This document shows positions 1-8,044 of a DNA stretch of 64,000 bases, in pieces (positions within the stretch are counted from its first letter, which is position 1; the number at the start of each line of letters is the position of its first letter). A program made the position numbers and the translations under genes. Origin of the DNA: Prevotella sp. tf2-5. Its GTDB lineage: Bacteria; Bacteroidota; Bacteroidia; Bacteroidales; Bacteroidaceae. The DNA lies in the NCBI RefSeq assembly GCF_900115435.1, contig NZ_FOWK01000006.1:62001-126000 (forward strand). The letters are read 5' to 3'. A model generated the notes under the pieces. The model did no database searches and was not told where the DNA came from. It saw only the letters and a list, made by a program, of their open reading frames with translations.

Positions 1-1
1 T

Positions 2-1138
2 GTGGGTGTTCGTAATGAGATATGGATTGTGCCCACCGTAGGATGCGTCAACGGCATCGCAGAACAATTGAGTCACCGTCTGATGATGGAGACTAAGGGT
101 GAAGGTGTCGACGCCATCTGGACATGGCATCACAACTATGGTTGTTCACAGCTTTCTGATGACCATGAGAATACGCGAAAGGTACTGCGAGACATCTGTC
201 TGCATCCCAATGCCGGTGGCGTATTAGTGTTAAGTCTTGGATGTGAGAACAACCAGCCTGAAGATTTTATGGCGATGTTGGGCGACTATGACAAAGACCG
301 TATCAAACTGCTCGTTACCCAACGAGTGGAGGGTGACGAGATAGAGGCTGGTATGGAAATACTGCGTGACCTCTATGGTATTGCCAAGCAGGACAAGCGA
401 GTGGATGTCCCTGTTTCGAAATTAAGAGTCGGTCTGAAATGTGGTGGCTCTGATGGATTCAGTGGCATCACAGCCAACCCGTTGGTGGGTGAGTTCAGCG
501 ACTGGTTGGTGGCACAAGGCGGAACCAGTGTATTGACTGAGGTACCTGAGATGTTTGGTGCCGAGACGATTCTCATGAACCGTTGTACGACACCAGAGCT
601 TTTCAGCCAGACAGTCTCGATGATCAACAATTTCAAGAACTATTTCCTCTCACACGGCGAGCCCGTTGGTGAGAACCCCAGCCCTGGAAACAAAGCTGGT
701 GGCATCTCAACTCTTGAGGACAAGGCTTTAGGCTGTACTCAGAAATGCGGTAAGGCTCCTGTCAGTGGTGTCATGGAATATGGCGACCGTTTGAAGAATC
801 CCGGACTCAATCTACTATCTGCTCCTGGCAATGACCTCGTAGCGTCTACGGCTCTCGCCTCTTGTGGTTGCCATATCGTACTTTTCACCACTGGACGTGG
901 AACACCATTCGGTACTTTTGTGCCCACAATGAAGATAGCGACCAACCCTACCCTCGCCAAGAACAAACCCCATTGGGTAGACTTCTCCGCAGGACAGTTG
1001 GTTGAGGGACGAACCATGACAGAACTCGTTCCGGAATTCATCGATAAAGTTCTTGCTGTAGCCTCTGGAGAACAGGCTCGCAATGAAGCTAACGGCTATC
1101 GTGAGATTTCTATCTTCAAGAATGGCGTTACTTTGTAG
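2..1138 (+). CDS. uxaA: Altronate dehydratase (UxaA family), 5'-truncated by window edge
   Basis: This is the C-terminal ~378 residues of a UxaA/GarD-family sugar-acid dehydratase, which would convert D-altronate to 2-keto-3-deoxygluconate in hexuronate catabolism. The frame is open to the first base and begins inside the conserved segment VGVRNEIWIVPTVGCVN, so the real start lies upstream; full-length members have about 490 residues. Visible family motifs are HNYGCSQL, GCENNQ, GLKCGGSDGFSGITANP and ALGCTQKCG, whose cysteines and histidine fit the metal-binding core. The next gene starts 18 bases downstream on the same strand, so an operon is likely. The altronate rather than galactarate assignment is inference from overall similarity. 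Confidence 0.88.
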   Translation: MGVRNEIWIVPTVGCVNGIAEQLSHRLMMETKGEGVDAIWTWHHNYGCSQLSDDHENTRKVLRDICLHPNAGGVLVLSLGCENNQPEDFMAMLGDYDKDRIKLLVTQRVEGDEIEAGMEILRDLYGIAKQDKRVDVPVSKLRVGLKCGGSDGFSGITANPLVGEFSDWLVAQGGTSVLTEVPEMFGAETILMNRCTTPELFSQTVSMINNFKNYFLSHGEPVGENPSPGNKAGGISTLEDKALGCTQKCGKAPVSGVMEYGDRLKNPGLNLLSAPGNDLVASTALASCGCHIVLFTTGRGTPFGTFVPTMKIATNPTLAKNKPHWVDFSAGQLVEGRTMTELVPEFIDKVLAVASGEQARNEANGYREISIFKNGVTL

Positions 1139-1156
1139 AATTGAAAGATTAAAAAA

Positions 1157-2431
1157 TTGAAGAAAGGTCTGATCGCATTATCACCGCTTCTGGTGTTTAT
1201 AGTACTTTATTTAGTCACGAGCATCATCGCTCGTGACTTTTATAAAGTACCCATCACCGTTGCCTTCATGGTAGCGAGCATCTATGCTGTCGTTATCTCT
1301 GGAGGCATCCCCATCAGAAAGCGCATCGATATCTACAGTCGTGGAGCAGGTACGTCACAGATGATGCTGATGATCTGGATATTCATCCTTGCCGGTGCTT
1401 TCGCAAACACTGCGAAAACGATGGGGTCTATTGATGCCACCGTTAACCTCACCCTCACATTATTACCTGCCAACATGTTACTTGCCGGTCTGTTCATCGC
1501 CGCCTGCTTTATCTCTATATCCATTGGTACGAGTGTGGGGACCATCGTGGCACTTACACCCATCGCGGCAGGTATCGCCAATCATTTGGGGGAGGATTTA
1601 CCGATGATAGTGGCAATTGTTGTAGGAGGCTCCTTCTTTGGCGACAATCTCTCGTTTATCTCAGATACAACGATTGTGGCAACATCCACACAAGAGTGCC
1701 GACTGAGCGATAAATTCCGTGTCAACTCCTATATCGTAATGCCTGTAGCAATCGTCATGTTGCTGATATATCTGTTTATGGGTATTCACACCCCTATGCA
1801 GCAACCAACGGGCAACGTGGAATTCTGGAAAGTATTGCCATACCTAGCGGTACTTGTTACTGCGATTTTCGGTATGAATGTAATGGCAGTCATTGCACTC
1901 GGACTATTACTCTCTGGTATTATCGGACTCTGTTATGACGCCTTCGACATCTACGGATGGATGAAGGCGATGGGTGACGGCATTCTGAACATGGGTGAGC
2001 TTATTATCATCACCATTATGGCAGGAGGACTACTGGAACTCATCAAGCACAATGGAGGTATTGATTTCATCATTAAATTGATGACCCGTCACGTAAATAA
2101 CAAACGGGGTGCCGAACTGTCAATTGCTACCTTAGTTTCACTAGTGAATATCTGTACGGCAAATAATACTGTAGCCATCCTGACGGTAGGAGGTATTGCC
2201 AAGAAGATCGGTGACCGTTTCGGGGTAGACAACCGTAAATGTGCCTCGATACTCGATACTTTCTCCTGTATGATGCAGGGGATCATCCCGTATGGCGCAC
2301 AGCTGTTGATGGCAGGAGGACTGGCTGCCCTTAACCCCGTCAGTATTGTGCCCTACCTCTACTATCCTTTCCTTCTAGGCATTATGTCCCTTTTCTCCAT
2401 TCTGTTCCGTTACCCTAAAAAATTCTCATAA
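1157..2431 (+). CDS. NhaC-family Na+/H+ antiporter-like membrane transporter
   Basis: A 424-residue polytopic inner-membrane protein with about 10-12 hydrophobic segments. The central motif GGSFFGDNLSFISDTTIVA matches the hallmark GG(A/S)FFGDNLSPISDTT of the NhaC family (Na_H_antiporter domain), and IGTSVGTIVALTPIAAGI precedes it as in the family. Such proteins exchange Na+ for protons or organic acids; which substrate is used here cannot be read from the sequence. The start is a TTG codon 18 bases after the uxaA-like stop; it gives the expected MKKGLIALSP start into the first membrane helix. Following uxaA, it may serve ion balance or organic-acid flux during sugar-acid use, which is only inferred. 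Confidence 0.85.
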   Translation: MKKGLIALSPLLVFIVLYLVTSIIARDFYKVPITVAFMVASIYAVVISGGIPIRKRIDIYSRGAGTSQMMLMIWIFILAGAFANTAKTMGSIDATVNLTLTLLPANMLLAGLFIAACFISISIGTSVGTIVALTPIAAGIANHLGEDLPMIVAIVVGGSFFGDNLSFISDTTIVATSTQECRLSDKFRVNSYIVMPVAIVMLLIYLFMGIHTPMQQPTGNVEFWKVLPYLAVLVTAIFGMNVMAVIALGLLLSGIIGLCYDAFDIYGWMKAMGDGILNMGELIIITIMAGGLLELIKHNGGIDFIIKLMTRHVNNKRGAELSIATLVSLVNICTANNTVAILTVGGIAKKIGDRFGVDNRKCASILDTFSCMMQGIIPYGAQLLMAGGLAALNPVSIVPYLYYPFLLGIMSLFSILFRYPKKFS

Positions 2432-3232
2432 ATGGATATCATACAACGTAACTTTCTCAGACTGCTCAAGAGTGGCGCTTTCGGACAACGCGAACGGATA
2501 GAGCCCATGAGTGCATGGAAATGGAAAAGACTTTACCAACTCTCACAGATGCACGATGTGACACCATGGGTCTATGACGGCATCCAGACTAGTCATGACG
2601 ATTTCTTTCTTCAGATTCGTCAGGAACAGATGATACAATGGAAAGAAAGTGCCATGATGGCTGATACAGAAATCGTGAAGGACGAGGAACAACGGCTCAC
2701 CAACCCCCTGTTAAATCATAAACTGCAACAATGGACTGAGAAGGAAGGCAACTCACCGACTCTGGAACTGCTCTATAATATCATTCGGCTGGCTCGTTTT
2801 ATCCTCACACAAGGTATTAATATGCGTCATCTGGTGGAACTAGGTATCTACCTCCGTACTACTAAGGATCAGATTGACTACCAGCAACTGGCAGACTGGA
2901 TCAAGAAGTTACACATGGGGAAAATCGTCCGACTGGAAGCCGCACTGTTAGTACATTTCTTCGACTTCAAGCCAGAAGAAATTCCTTTCACCAAAGCGTA
3001 CATTGGCAAGAGCACCATCCGCATTGCCGAAGATATCATGAACACGTCAAGCGAACAAGCCGTTGACTGGTATTTCACACAAGGAAAGAATGTGTTCGTA
3101 CGTACCAACAATTCCGACGCTATGATGTGGCATGTCCGCCATTCTGCCAAATATATGAGCTATTATCCGAGCGAGGCTATCACTAATTTCTTTGCCAATT
3201 TCGCCCACTCCCTCTCCCATATCGAAGAATAA
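2432..3232 (+). CDS. Nucleotidyltransferase-like protein (NTP_transf_5-type) lacking a visible catalytic core
   Basis: A 266-residue soluble protein that starts immediately after the antiporter stop (no gap). Its first ~55 residues (FLRLLKSGAFGQ, then W-KRLYQLSQMHDVTPWVYDGI) resemble the N-terminus of the 'uncharacterised nucleotidyltransferase' family found in Bacteroidota, and the segment around residues 130-190 (MRHLVELGIYL, IDYQQLADWIKKL, FDFKPEEIPF) resembles that family's C-terminal helical part. The usual middle region with the G-S/D-x-D-x-D nucleotidyltransferase motif is not seen, so this looks like a shortened, probably non-catalytic member. Function unknown. The family link is from memory of the pattern and was not searched. 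Confidence 0.65.
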   Translation: MDIIQRNFLRLLKSGAFGQRERIEPMSAWKWKRLYQLSQMHDVTPWVYDGIQTSHDDFFLQIRQEQMIQWKESAMMADTEIVKDEEQRLTNPLLNHKLQQWTEKEGNSPTLELLYNIIRLARFILTQGINMRHLVELGIYLRTTKDQIDYQQLADWIKKLHMGKIVRLEAALLVHFFDFKPEEIPFTKAYIGKSTIRIAEDIMNTSSEQAVDWYFTQGKNVFVRTNNSDAMMWHVRHSAKYMSYYPSEAITNFFANFAHSLSHIEE

Positions 3233-3934
3233 CTAATGATGATGAAAGCGTAACTCACGCAACTTATGCTGTCCCATCAGCCGGCTCTTATCCACATAGC
3301 CGTTGACACCCGTCAGTCGGCCCTTACCAGTATACTGCCAGGCAACGATGTCACGCTCGTCAGCCAAGACAGGCTCCTCATCAGTATACATGGCAATCAT
3401 TAATTTGTAGTCGTCCAATTTTCCCACCAAATACTTATTGTAAAAATTTCGATAGGTATACACCAATGGTTTCTGACGATATGCCTCCTCTACCAAGTCA
3501 AGGAACTTTAACAGTGAGTCACAGAATTCCTCCACAGGAAGCCCTCCCATAGACTCCACATCAATCATTGGAATCAAATCCTGCTCACCAGGCAGGCATT
3601 GCGTCTTAAAATTCTCAAGTTGTATTCTCTGGTTGACTTTTGGACGATAGAAATGATAACTACCCACCTTCAATCCATAGCGATGCGCCAGATTGATGTT
3701 GCGTTCAAACATCTCGTCTATCCTGTCACCACCTTCCGTCGCCTTCAGGTAGACATATGACATTTTTGTGTTATCACCTACAGTCTCCCAGAACACATTA
3801 CCCTGATAGTGGCTCATATCAATACCATGCACATGTGTACAAGTGTCCTCACACTGTACATCCTCATAGTTCTGCGCCACTGTTGTTACTGTCCCAAATA
3901 AAACAAATAATGTATATATTATTGTACGTCTCAT
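3233..3934 (-). CDS. Secreted GH25 lysozyme (N-acetylmuramidase)
   Basis: A 233-residue glycoside hydrolase family 25 protein that would cleave the MurNAc-GlcNAc bond of peptidoglycan. Residues 1-20 form a signal peptide (MRRTIIYTLFVLFGTVTTVAQ). The fold's hallmarks are present in order: GIDMSHYQG with the first catalytic Asp, YLKATEG, KVGSYHFYRP, MIDVES with the D-x-E catalytic pair, and AWQYTGKG near the end. The stop codon abuts the stop of the convergent upstream gene with no intervening base. A good promoter lies at 3958-3988, giving a leader of under 20 nucleotides. It is likely periplasmic or exported and acts in wall turnover or competition. Confidence 0.93.
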   Translation of the reverse strand: MRRTIIYTLFVLFGTVTTVAQNYEDVQCEDTCTHVHGIDMSHYQGNVFWETVGDNTKMSYVYLKATEGGDRIDEMFERNINLAHRYGLKVGSYHFYRPKVNQRIQLENFKTQCLPGEQDLIPMIDVESMGGLPVEEFCDSLLKFLDLVEEAYRQKPLVYTYRNFYNKYLVGKLDDYKLMIAMYTDEEPVLADERDIVAWQYTGKGRLTGVNGYVDKSRLMGQHKLRELRFHHH

Positions 3935-3957
3935 TATCTTTTTTCTTTTAGCGAATG

Positions 3958-3988
3958 CAAATTTAACAAGAAAAGACTAAACCACAAA
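3958..3988 (-). promoter_or_regulatory. Promoter for the GH25 lysozyme
   Basis: On the minus strand, TTTG (3985-3988), a 19-base spacer and TAAATTTG (3958-3965) match the Bacteroidota sigma-ABfr consensus TTTG-N19/20-TAnnTTTG. The start codon lies 24 bases below the -7 box. Confidence 0.7.
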
Positions 3989-4077
3989 AGCCTTTCACAT
4001 CTTTTATTATATCTTGTCATAGAAGATCTTCCTCCTTCTCCCAAGCGGTGTCTTTCTAAAGAAATCTGCTCTAGGAC

Positions 4078-4108
4078 TTTGATATTTGTTTCATTTTTCG
4101 TATTTTCG
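4078..4108 (+). promoter_or_regulatory. Putative promoter for nth
   Basis: TTTG at 4078-4081, a 19-base spacer and TATTTTCG at 4101-4108 fit the Bacteroidota promoter with one mismatch in the -7 box (C for T). The start codon of endonuclease III follows 32 bases later. Confidence 0.55.
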
Positions 4109-4140
4109 CAGCAAAATAGAAAATATAAACAGCATAAGTT

Positions 4141-4809
4141 ATGACACGAAAAGAAAAATATGCGTATATCCTTCAATATTTCCGCAAACAGATGCCGGAG
4201 GTACAAACTGAATTAGAGTTCGGTAGTGTATTCCAACTGTTGGTAGCTGTCATATTGAGCGCACAATGTACGGATAAACGTATCAACCAAGTCACACCAG
4301 AACTATTTCGCCATTATCCCGATGCGAAAGCGATGGCAAAAGCAGAAGCGGAGGACGTGCTGGAGTACATCAAGAGTGTATCCTACCCCAACTCAAAGGC
4401 AGACCATTTGGTAAGGATGGCCCGTGCGTTGATGGAGAGATACGGAGGAGAAGTTCCGTCAGACATGAATCAGTTGCTTGACCTACCTGGTGTGGGCAGG
4501 AAGACAGCAAATGTCATACAGAGTGTTGCCTTCGGAAAGTCGACCATGGCTGTTGACACACACGTATTCCGTGTCAGTCATCGTTTAGGACTGGTGACGA
4601 AGAATGACGACACTCCTTATAAAGTTGAACAGGTGCTAGTAAAAAACATACCCGCGGAAGATATTCCACGGGCACACCATTGGTTATTGCTTCACGGCAG
4701 ATATGTATGTACCTCCAGAAAGCCCCATTGCGGGAAATGTGACCTCAAGGGCGTCTGCCCTTCTGCCACCCTTTCATCATCTGGCGGTGGAACTGACTCT
4801 CAGCTTTAA
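4141..4809 (+). CDS. nth: Endonuclease III (DNA glycosylase/AP lyase)
   Basis: A 222-residue base-excision repair enzyme that removes oxidised pyrimidines and cuts the abasic site. It has the helix-hairpin-helix LPGVGRKTANV with catalytic Lys121, the catalytic Asp139 in VDTHVFRVSHRLGL, and a C-terminal [4Fe-4S] loop with spacing C-x6-C-x2-C-x5-C (YVCTSRKPHCGKCDLKGVC). Length and residue numbering closely follow E. coli Nth. The last 65 bases overlap the 3' end of the convergent Spy-like gene, because the protein runs on for about 15 Ser/Gly-rich residues past the cluster. It is monocistronic. Confidence 0.96.
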   Translation: MTRKEKYAYILQYFRKQMPEVQTELEFGSVFQLLVAVILSAQCTDKRINQVTPELFRHYPDAKAMAKAEAEDVLEYIKSVSYPNSKADHLVRMARALMERYGGEVPSDMNQLLDLPGVGRKTANVIQSVAFGKSTMAVDTHVFRVSHRLGLVTKNDDTPYKVEQVLVKNIPAEDIPRAHHWLLLHGRYVCTSRKPHCGKCDLKGVCPSATLSSSGGGTDSQL

Positions 4810-5176
4810 TGACATCATATACCTTTGACGCCGGAAGCACACACATCATCTTCTTATGATAAGTCTGCTCCAGTTGTTTGAGTTCTATGTCCAGTTTGTC
4901 ACGATTGTGGATAGCATTAGCACAACCTTCTTCAGTGGCAGGTTTCTCCTTTCCATAACTCCGTTTCTTCTGGTACAGACAACGCTGTTGCTTATGCATC
5001 TCGCGAAGCAGAGGAAAGAGTTTGGCCGCCTCTTCGTCTGTAAGACGTGCCTGTTTGGTAATATAGGCAGTCATCTCAGCATCAAACTTCTCTGGTGAGA
5101 ATTTTTTCTCCTGTGCCATACAAAACATGAACAACATGATAGAGCAGCCAAGTAATACTAATCTTTTCATACACAT
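4745..5176 (-). CDS. Small secreted Spy/CpxP-like protein, last gene of the ECF operon
   Basis: A 143-residue protein with a signal peptide (about residues 1-21, LVLLGCSIMLFMFCMAQ) and a charged helical body. The segment ITKQARLTDEEAAKLFPLLREM resembles the LTxxQ-type helices of periplasmic Spy/CpxP chaperones and of small proteins commonly encoded beside ECF sigma factors in Bacteroidota. No catalytic motif is seen. It starts 6 bases after the anti-sigma-like gene and overlaps nth tail to tail by 65 bases. Either M1 or M3 could be the start. A role as periplasmic sensor or chaperone of the sigma system is inference. Confidence 0.75.
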   Translation of the reverse strand: MCMKRLVLLGCSIMLFMFCMAQEKKFSPEKFDAEMTAYITKQARLTDEEAAKLFPLLREMHKQQRCLYQKKRSYGKEKPATEEGCANAIHNRDKLDIELKQLEQTYHKKMMCVLPASKVYDVIKAESQFHRQMMKGWQKGRRP

Positions 5177-5182
5177 CTCCTT

Positions 5183-5515
5183 TTAGTTTTCTGCCAGACA
5201 GGCATAAATATCAGTATTGTCAATCATTGCATAGTCAGCGGCCTCATCAATATAAGACTCCGTGACAGCAACCTGAGGCAACTCAGGAGTGTCTGGATCT
5301 ATTTTTGAGAAGTATAAAGCCACACTGAATACGATAACCACCAGACAGGCTGCGGCATACATCCACGGACGAAGCAACATGCGTCGAGCCCCCTGTTGAC
5401 GCTCTGGAATCTGACGCATCACCTGTTCGGTAAAACTATCGAAGTATCCTTCCGGAACTTGGAAAGGATTCTTTTTTGACAGTCGTTCTTCAAGATATTT
5501 CTCTTCGTTCATCAT
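5183..5515 (-). CDS. Probable anti-sigma factor, single-pass membrane protein
   Basis: A 110-residue protein: a charged cytoplasmic N-terminus of about 45 residues (EERLSKKNPFQVPEGYFDSF, a segment typical of Bacteroidota anti-sigma-like proteins), one membrane helix at about 49-68 (MYAAACLVVIVFSVALYF), and an acidic C-terminal tail of about 40 residues facing the periplasm. It lies 39 bases after the ECF sigma gene. Size, topology and position are those of a membrane anti-sigma factor, although no zinc-binding HxxxCxxC motif is present. Binding of the adjacent sigma factor is inferred from context. Confidence 0.72.
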   Translation of the reverse strand: MMNEEKYLEERLSKKNPFQVPEGYFDSFTEQVMRQIPERQQGARRMLLRPWMYAAACLVVIVFSVALYFSKIDPDTPELPQVAVTESYIDEAADYAMIDNTDIYACLAEN

Positions 5516-5554
5516 TGTTTCTTTATTTATTGGACGTTCACTCTTTCGGAAAGT

Positions 5555-6100
5555 TTAATCCCGTTGTTTAAAAAACTCTGAAATTTTCTTCACGGCAATA
5601 TGGTAGGATGCTTTCAACGCACCCTCTGAAGTGTTGAGAATCTTACTCATCTCACTATATTTCATCTCGTCATAATAACGGAGATTGAATACTGTTCGCT
5701 GTACTTCCGGCAACTGTGCAATCGCCTCCTGCAATTGTGCCTCTGTCTCATCGCCATCAAAATAGCGATCAGCCATTAACGTATTGGCTATTCCCACAGA
5801 ATCATCTGCACTGACCATATCTGCCACTTTTTGACGGCGCACGAAATCAAGGCTTTCGTTAATGGCAATGCGATAAAGCCATGTTGATAACTTAGAGTCC
5901 TGGCGGAAAGAATCAAGGCTGCTCCATGCTTTCAACATCACATTCTGCATCACGTCATTGGCATCCTCATGGGAGAGTACGATACGCCGAACCTGCCAAT
6001 ATAGTTGCTCGCTATACTGTCGTACCACCTGCTCAAAAGCCTTCCGTTGTGTTGATGGGTCGGAGAGCATGGTAACCAACTGTCTCTCGTCAACAGTCAT
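5555..6100 (-). CDS. ECF-family RNA polymerase sigma factor
   Basis: A 181-residue sigma-70 family ECF factor. Region 2 is seen at about residues 25-90 (LSHEDANDVMQNVMLKAW, then STWLYRIAINESLDFVRRQ), and region 4 at about 125-175 (LPEVQRTVFNLRYYDEMKYSEMS followed by the helix-turn-helix NTSEGALKASYHIAVKK). Its start codon overlaps the stop of the L,D-transpeptidase gene by one base (TAATG), which suggests translational coupling. Encoded between a cell-wall enzyme and a membrane anti-sigma-like protein, it probably reports on envelope state and may control this operon. The target promoter was not identified. Confidence 0.93.
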   Translation of the reverse strand: MTVDERQLVTMLSDPSTQRKAFEQVVRQYSEQLYWQVRRIVLSHEDANDVMQNVMLKAWSSLDSFRQDSKLSTWLYRIAINESLDFVRRQKVADMVSADDSVGIANTLMADRYFDGDETEAQLQEAIAQLPEVQRTVFNLRYYDEMKYSEMSKILNTSEGALKASYHIAVKKISEFFKQRD

Positions 6101-7701
6101 TAGATAAATTTCTTGAGATGATTCCAGACAAGCTTATCATAGCCATAGACATCCGGATAAGTCTGAATTAGCCCATGCTCATCTGGATATATGGTGTAAT
6201 ATATAATATAAAGAGGTACGTGAGGCTTCACAGGCATATAGCTGATTAATTTATGTGGCAACTTCCTGCCATTCTCATTTTCTTCCGGTGCATGAGAACG
6301 GACATAGTCCTTACCCTGCTCTGTTTGAGGAGAGATATCCATCGAGATACGGATTTTATCCAATGTCCAATCGTCAACATCCCCCAACAAGAAATGGGCA
6401 AGATCGAAAGGACGCTGCACACGGACACAACCATGTGACACACCTCGCCAACTGTTCTGGAAGAAACCTGGTGTAGAGGTGTCGTGCAGATAGACCGAGA
6501 AGTTATTCTTAAAGCGAAAAACGATACGACCCAAGGAATTACCTCTTCCACCATCTTGCGACACTCGGTATTTACCACTTGAGAGCATTGCACGTGAAAC
6601 ACTGCTAATAGCCACCTTCTTACCCGTCGAACGCTCTGCGATATAATAGCGATGACGGGCAAAGTAACTACTGTCCCCGGCATGATGAAGCACATCATTA
6701 TTAATGATACTCTGTGGGATATTCCATTCCGGGTTTATTTGCATATACTCAATCGCACTGGTCAGCAAAGGAGTTCTCGTACTCGTCTTACCACACCCAA
6801 TACGCATTGACATAGTAGAGTCTGGTCCAAAAGCATATAACATAAATGCAGGGATATTGACGACTACCCATTTTCCTGTTGTCGGCATGGGATTCTTCTC
6901 TTTCCAGCGACAGCGTTCCATATTAACAAGGACTTTCATTCGCTTCTCCGAAGAAGAGTCAGACAACTGGCGAAGGAGACTACGATAGAGCGGAGACTGC
7001 GGCTCCACCTCTCGCATCATAGGACCAACACTGTCGTTTCTGATTTTCCTTAAGGCTTTCTGATAAAAAGCAGGAGCCGGACGTAAAACTGGAGTATCGT
7101 ATTGGTTCACATAATGCGTCTTTACTTGTCCAGTACTGTCAGGCTTCGAGTCAAATCTGTTCATAGCCACCTTGGGATTCACAAAACCATACTGCTGTCC
7201 TGCCACATATGTCAGATAAGCATATGTCAGGTTATATTCCAAATGAGCAATCACATCATTTACCGAATGATGTTGGTCAAAGTCCAAGGTTTTGAAACGG
7301 TGTATTTCTGCCTCTAATTCCTTGACCTTAAATTGCGTTTTGGAGAAACCTATCTGGTTGACTTGAGATAACTGTTGTATCAGTGTATCCGCCATGTTTG
7401 TAATTCCCTGTCTTCCAATCCACAACATCGATCCACCTTCATGGTAATACAAAGCCGTACGGCAAGCGGGTGACATGGAATCCTTGCCAACCTTACCCAT
7501 ATTCTTCAGTACAGACTGGATTTCAGCAGGTGTTATTTGAAAAGTAGGCGTTTTCAGATCTGAAAACGCCTCTATTGTGATATCACCTTTCCTGATAGAA
7601 TCTTTTCCACATCCCACGAGGAGACAAGAAAGCATCAAGAATAAAAGGAATGTCAGATGACTATCTTTCTGACAACCTTTCCGACTTTGATAATGTAGCA
7701 A
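6100..7701 (-). CDS. Lipoprotein L,D-transpeptidase (YkuD domain, YcbB/LdtD-like)
   Basis: A 533-residue exported enzyme that would form 3-3 cross-links in peptidoglycan or attach partners to it. The lipobox LLVGC (Cys about 31) follows a hydrophobic stretch. An N-terminal scaffold region (about 50-240) is followed by the YkuD catalytic domain (about 270-450) with IGCGKTSTRTP, HDTSTPGFF and the active-site motif SHGCVR, nucleophile Cys425. The arrangement resembles E. coli YcbB, but no clear peptidoglycan-binding domain was seen. The start at 7701 overlaps the upstream gene's end by 49 bases; a later start would shorten the signal peptide's basic region, so I kept it, with uncertainty. Confidence 0.88.
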   Translation of the reverse strand: MLHYQSRKGCQKDSHLTFLLFLMLSCLLVGCGKDSIRKGDITIEAFSDLKTPTFQITPAEIQSVLKNMGKVGKDSMSPACRTALYYHEGGSMLWIGRQGITNMADTLIQQLSQVNQIGFSKTQFKVKELEAEIHRFKTLDFDQHHSVNDVIAHLEYNLTYAYLTYVAGQQYGFVNPKVAMNRFDSKPDSTGQVKTHYVNQYDTPVLRPAPAFYQKALRKIRNDSVGPMMREVEPQSPLYRSLLRQLSDSSSEKRMKVLVNMERCRWKEKNPMPTTGKWVVVNIPAFMLYAFGPDSTMSMRIGCGKTSTRTPLLTSAIEYMQINPEWNIPQSIINNDVLHHAGDSSYFARHRYYIAERSTGKKVAISSVSRAMLSSGKYRVSQDGGRGNSLGRIVFRFKNNFSVYLHDTSTPGFFQNSWRGVSHGCVRVQRPFDLAHFLLGDVDDWTLDKIRISMDISPQTEQGKDYVRSHAPEENENGRKLPHKLISYMPVKPHVPLYIIYYTIYPDEHGLIQTYPDVYGYDKLVWNHLKKFI

Positions 7702-7970
7702 CCTTTAGGTATGTTTGTTAATTCAATTCTTTGTGCCGGGCTCTCAATACGTACAGACATCACATGACGACCTGTCAATGAGATCACCTCCATCACCTGC
7801 CCTTCTGCGTTTATAATATGGACAGTAGACTTAGACACACTAATCTGCGCCTCGTTCTTCTCATCATTCTGCTCAATACCAAAACTCTCTGACGGAACCG
7901 CCTGAATAGTTATTGGTAGCATGAAGAAACATGCGACGAAAAGCGTTATTATAAGTACTCGTTTTGTCAT
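7653..7970 (-). CDS. Small secreted protein consisting mainly of a T9SS-type C-terminal sorting domain
   Basis: A 105-residue protein. Residues 1-24 are a signal peptide (LIITLFVACFFMLPITIQA). After a short acidic linker, the last ~60 residues (STVHIINAEGQVMEVISLTG, then IELTNIPKGCYIIKVGKVV and a final KIVI) have the beta-strand pattern of the Por secretion system type A C-terminal domain: V-x-I-x-(N/D)xxG, L-P-x-G-x-Y-x-V-K, K-x-(V/I). No cargo domain precedes it. It is the first gene of the L,D-transpeptidase/ECF operon and has the best promoter there. It may be a decoy, a relic, or a surface signal; function unknown. Confidence 0.75.
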   Translation of the reverse strand: MTKRVLIITLFVACFFMLPITIQAVPSESFGIEQNDEKNEAQISVSKSTVHIINAEGQVMEVISLTGRHVMSVRIESPAQRIELTNIPKGCYIIKVGKVVRKIVI

Positions 7971-7991
7971 ACGCTATACATATTACAAATG

Positions 7992-8023
7992 CAAAAGTAG
8001 GAATAATATTTGAAAATGCCAAA
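7992..8023 (-). promoter_or_regulatory. Promoter of the CTD protein/L,D-transpeptidase/ECF operon
   Basis: Minus strand: TTTG (8020-8023), 20-base spacer, TACTTTTG (7992-7999), a perfect match to the Bacteroidota housekeeping promoter. It lies 21 bases above the start codon. This makes the operon at least basally expressed from the primary sigma factor rather than only from its own ECF factor. Confidence 0.8.
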
Positions 8024-8044
8024 TTTTAATGTGAAAAAATGCGT

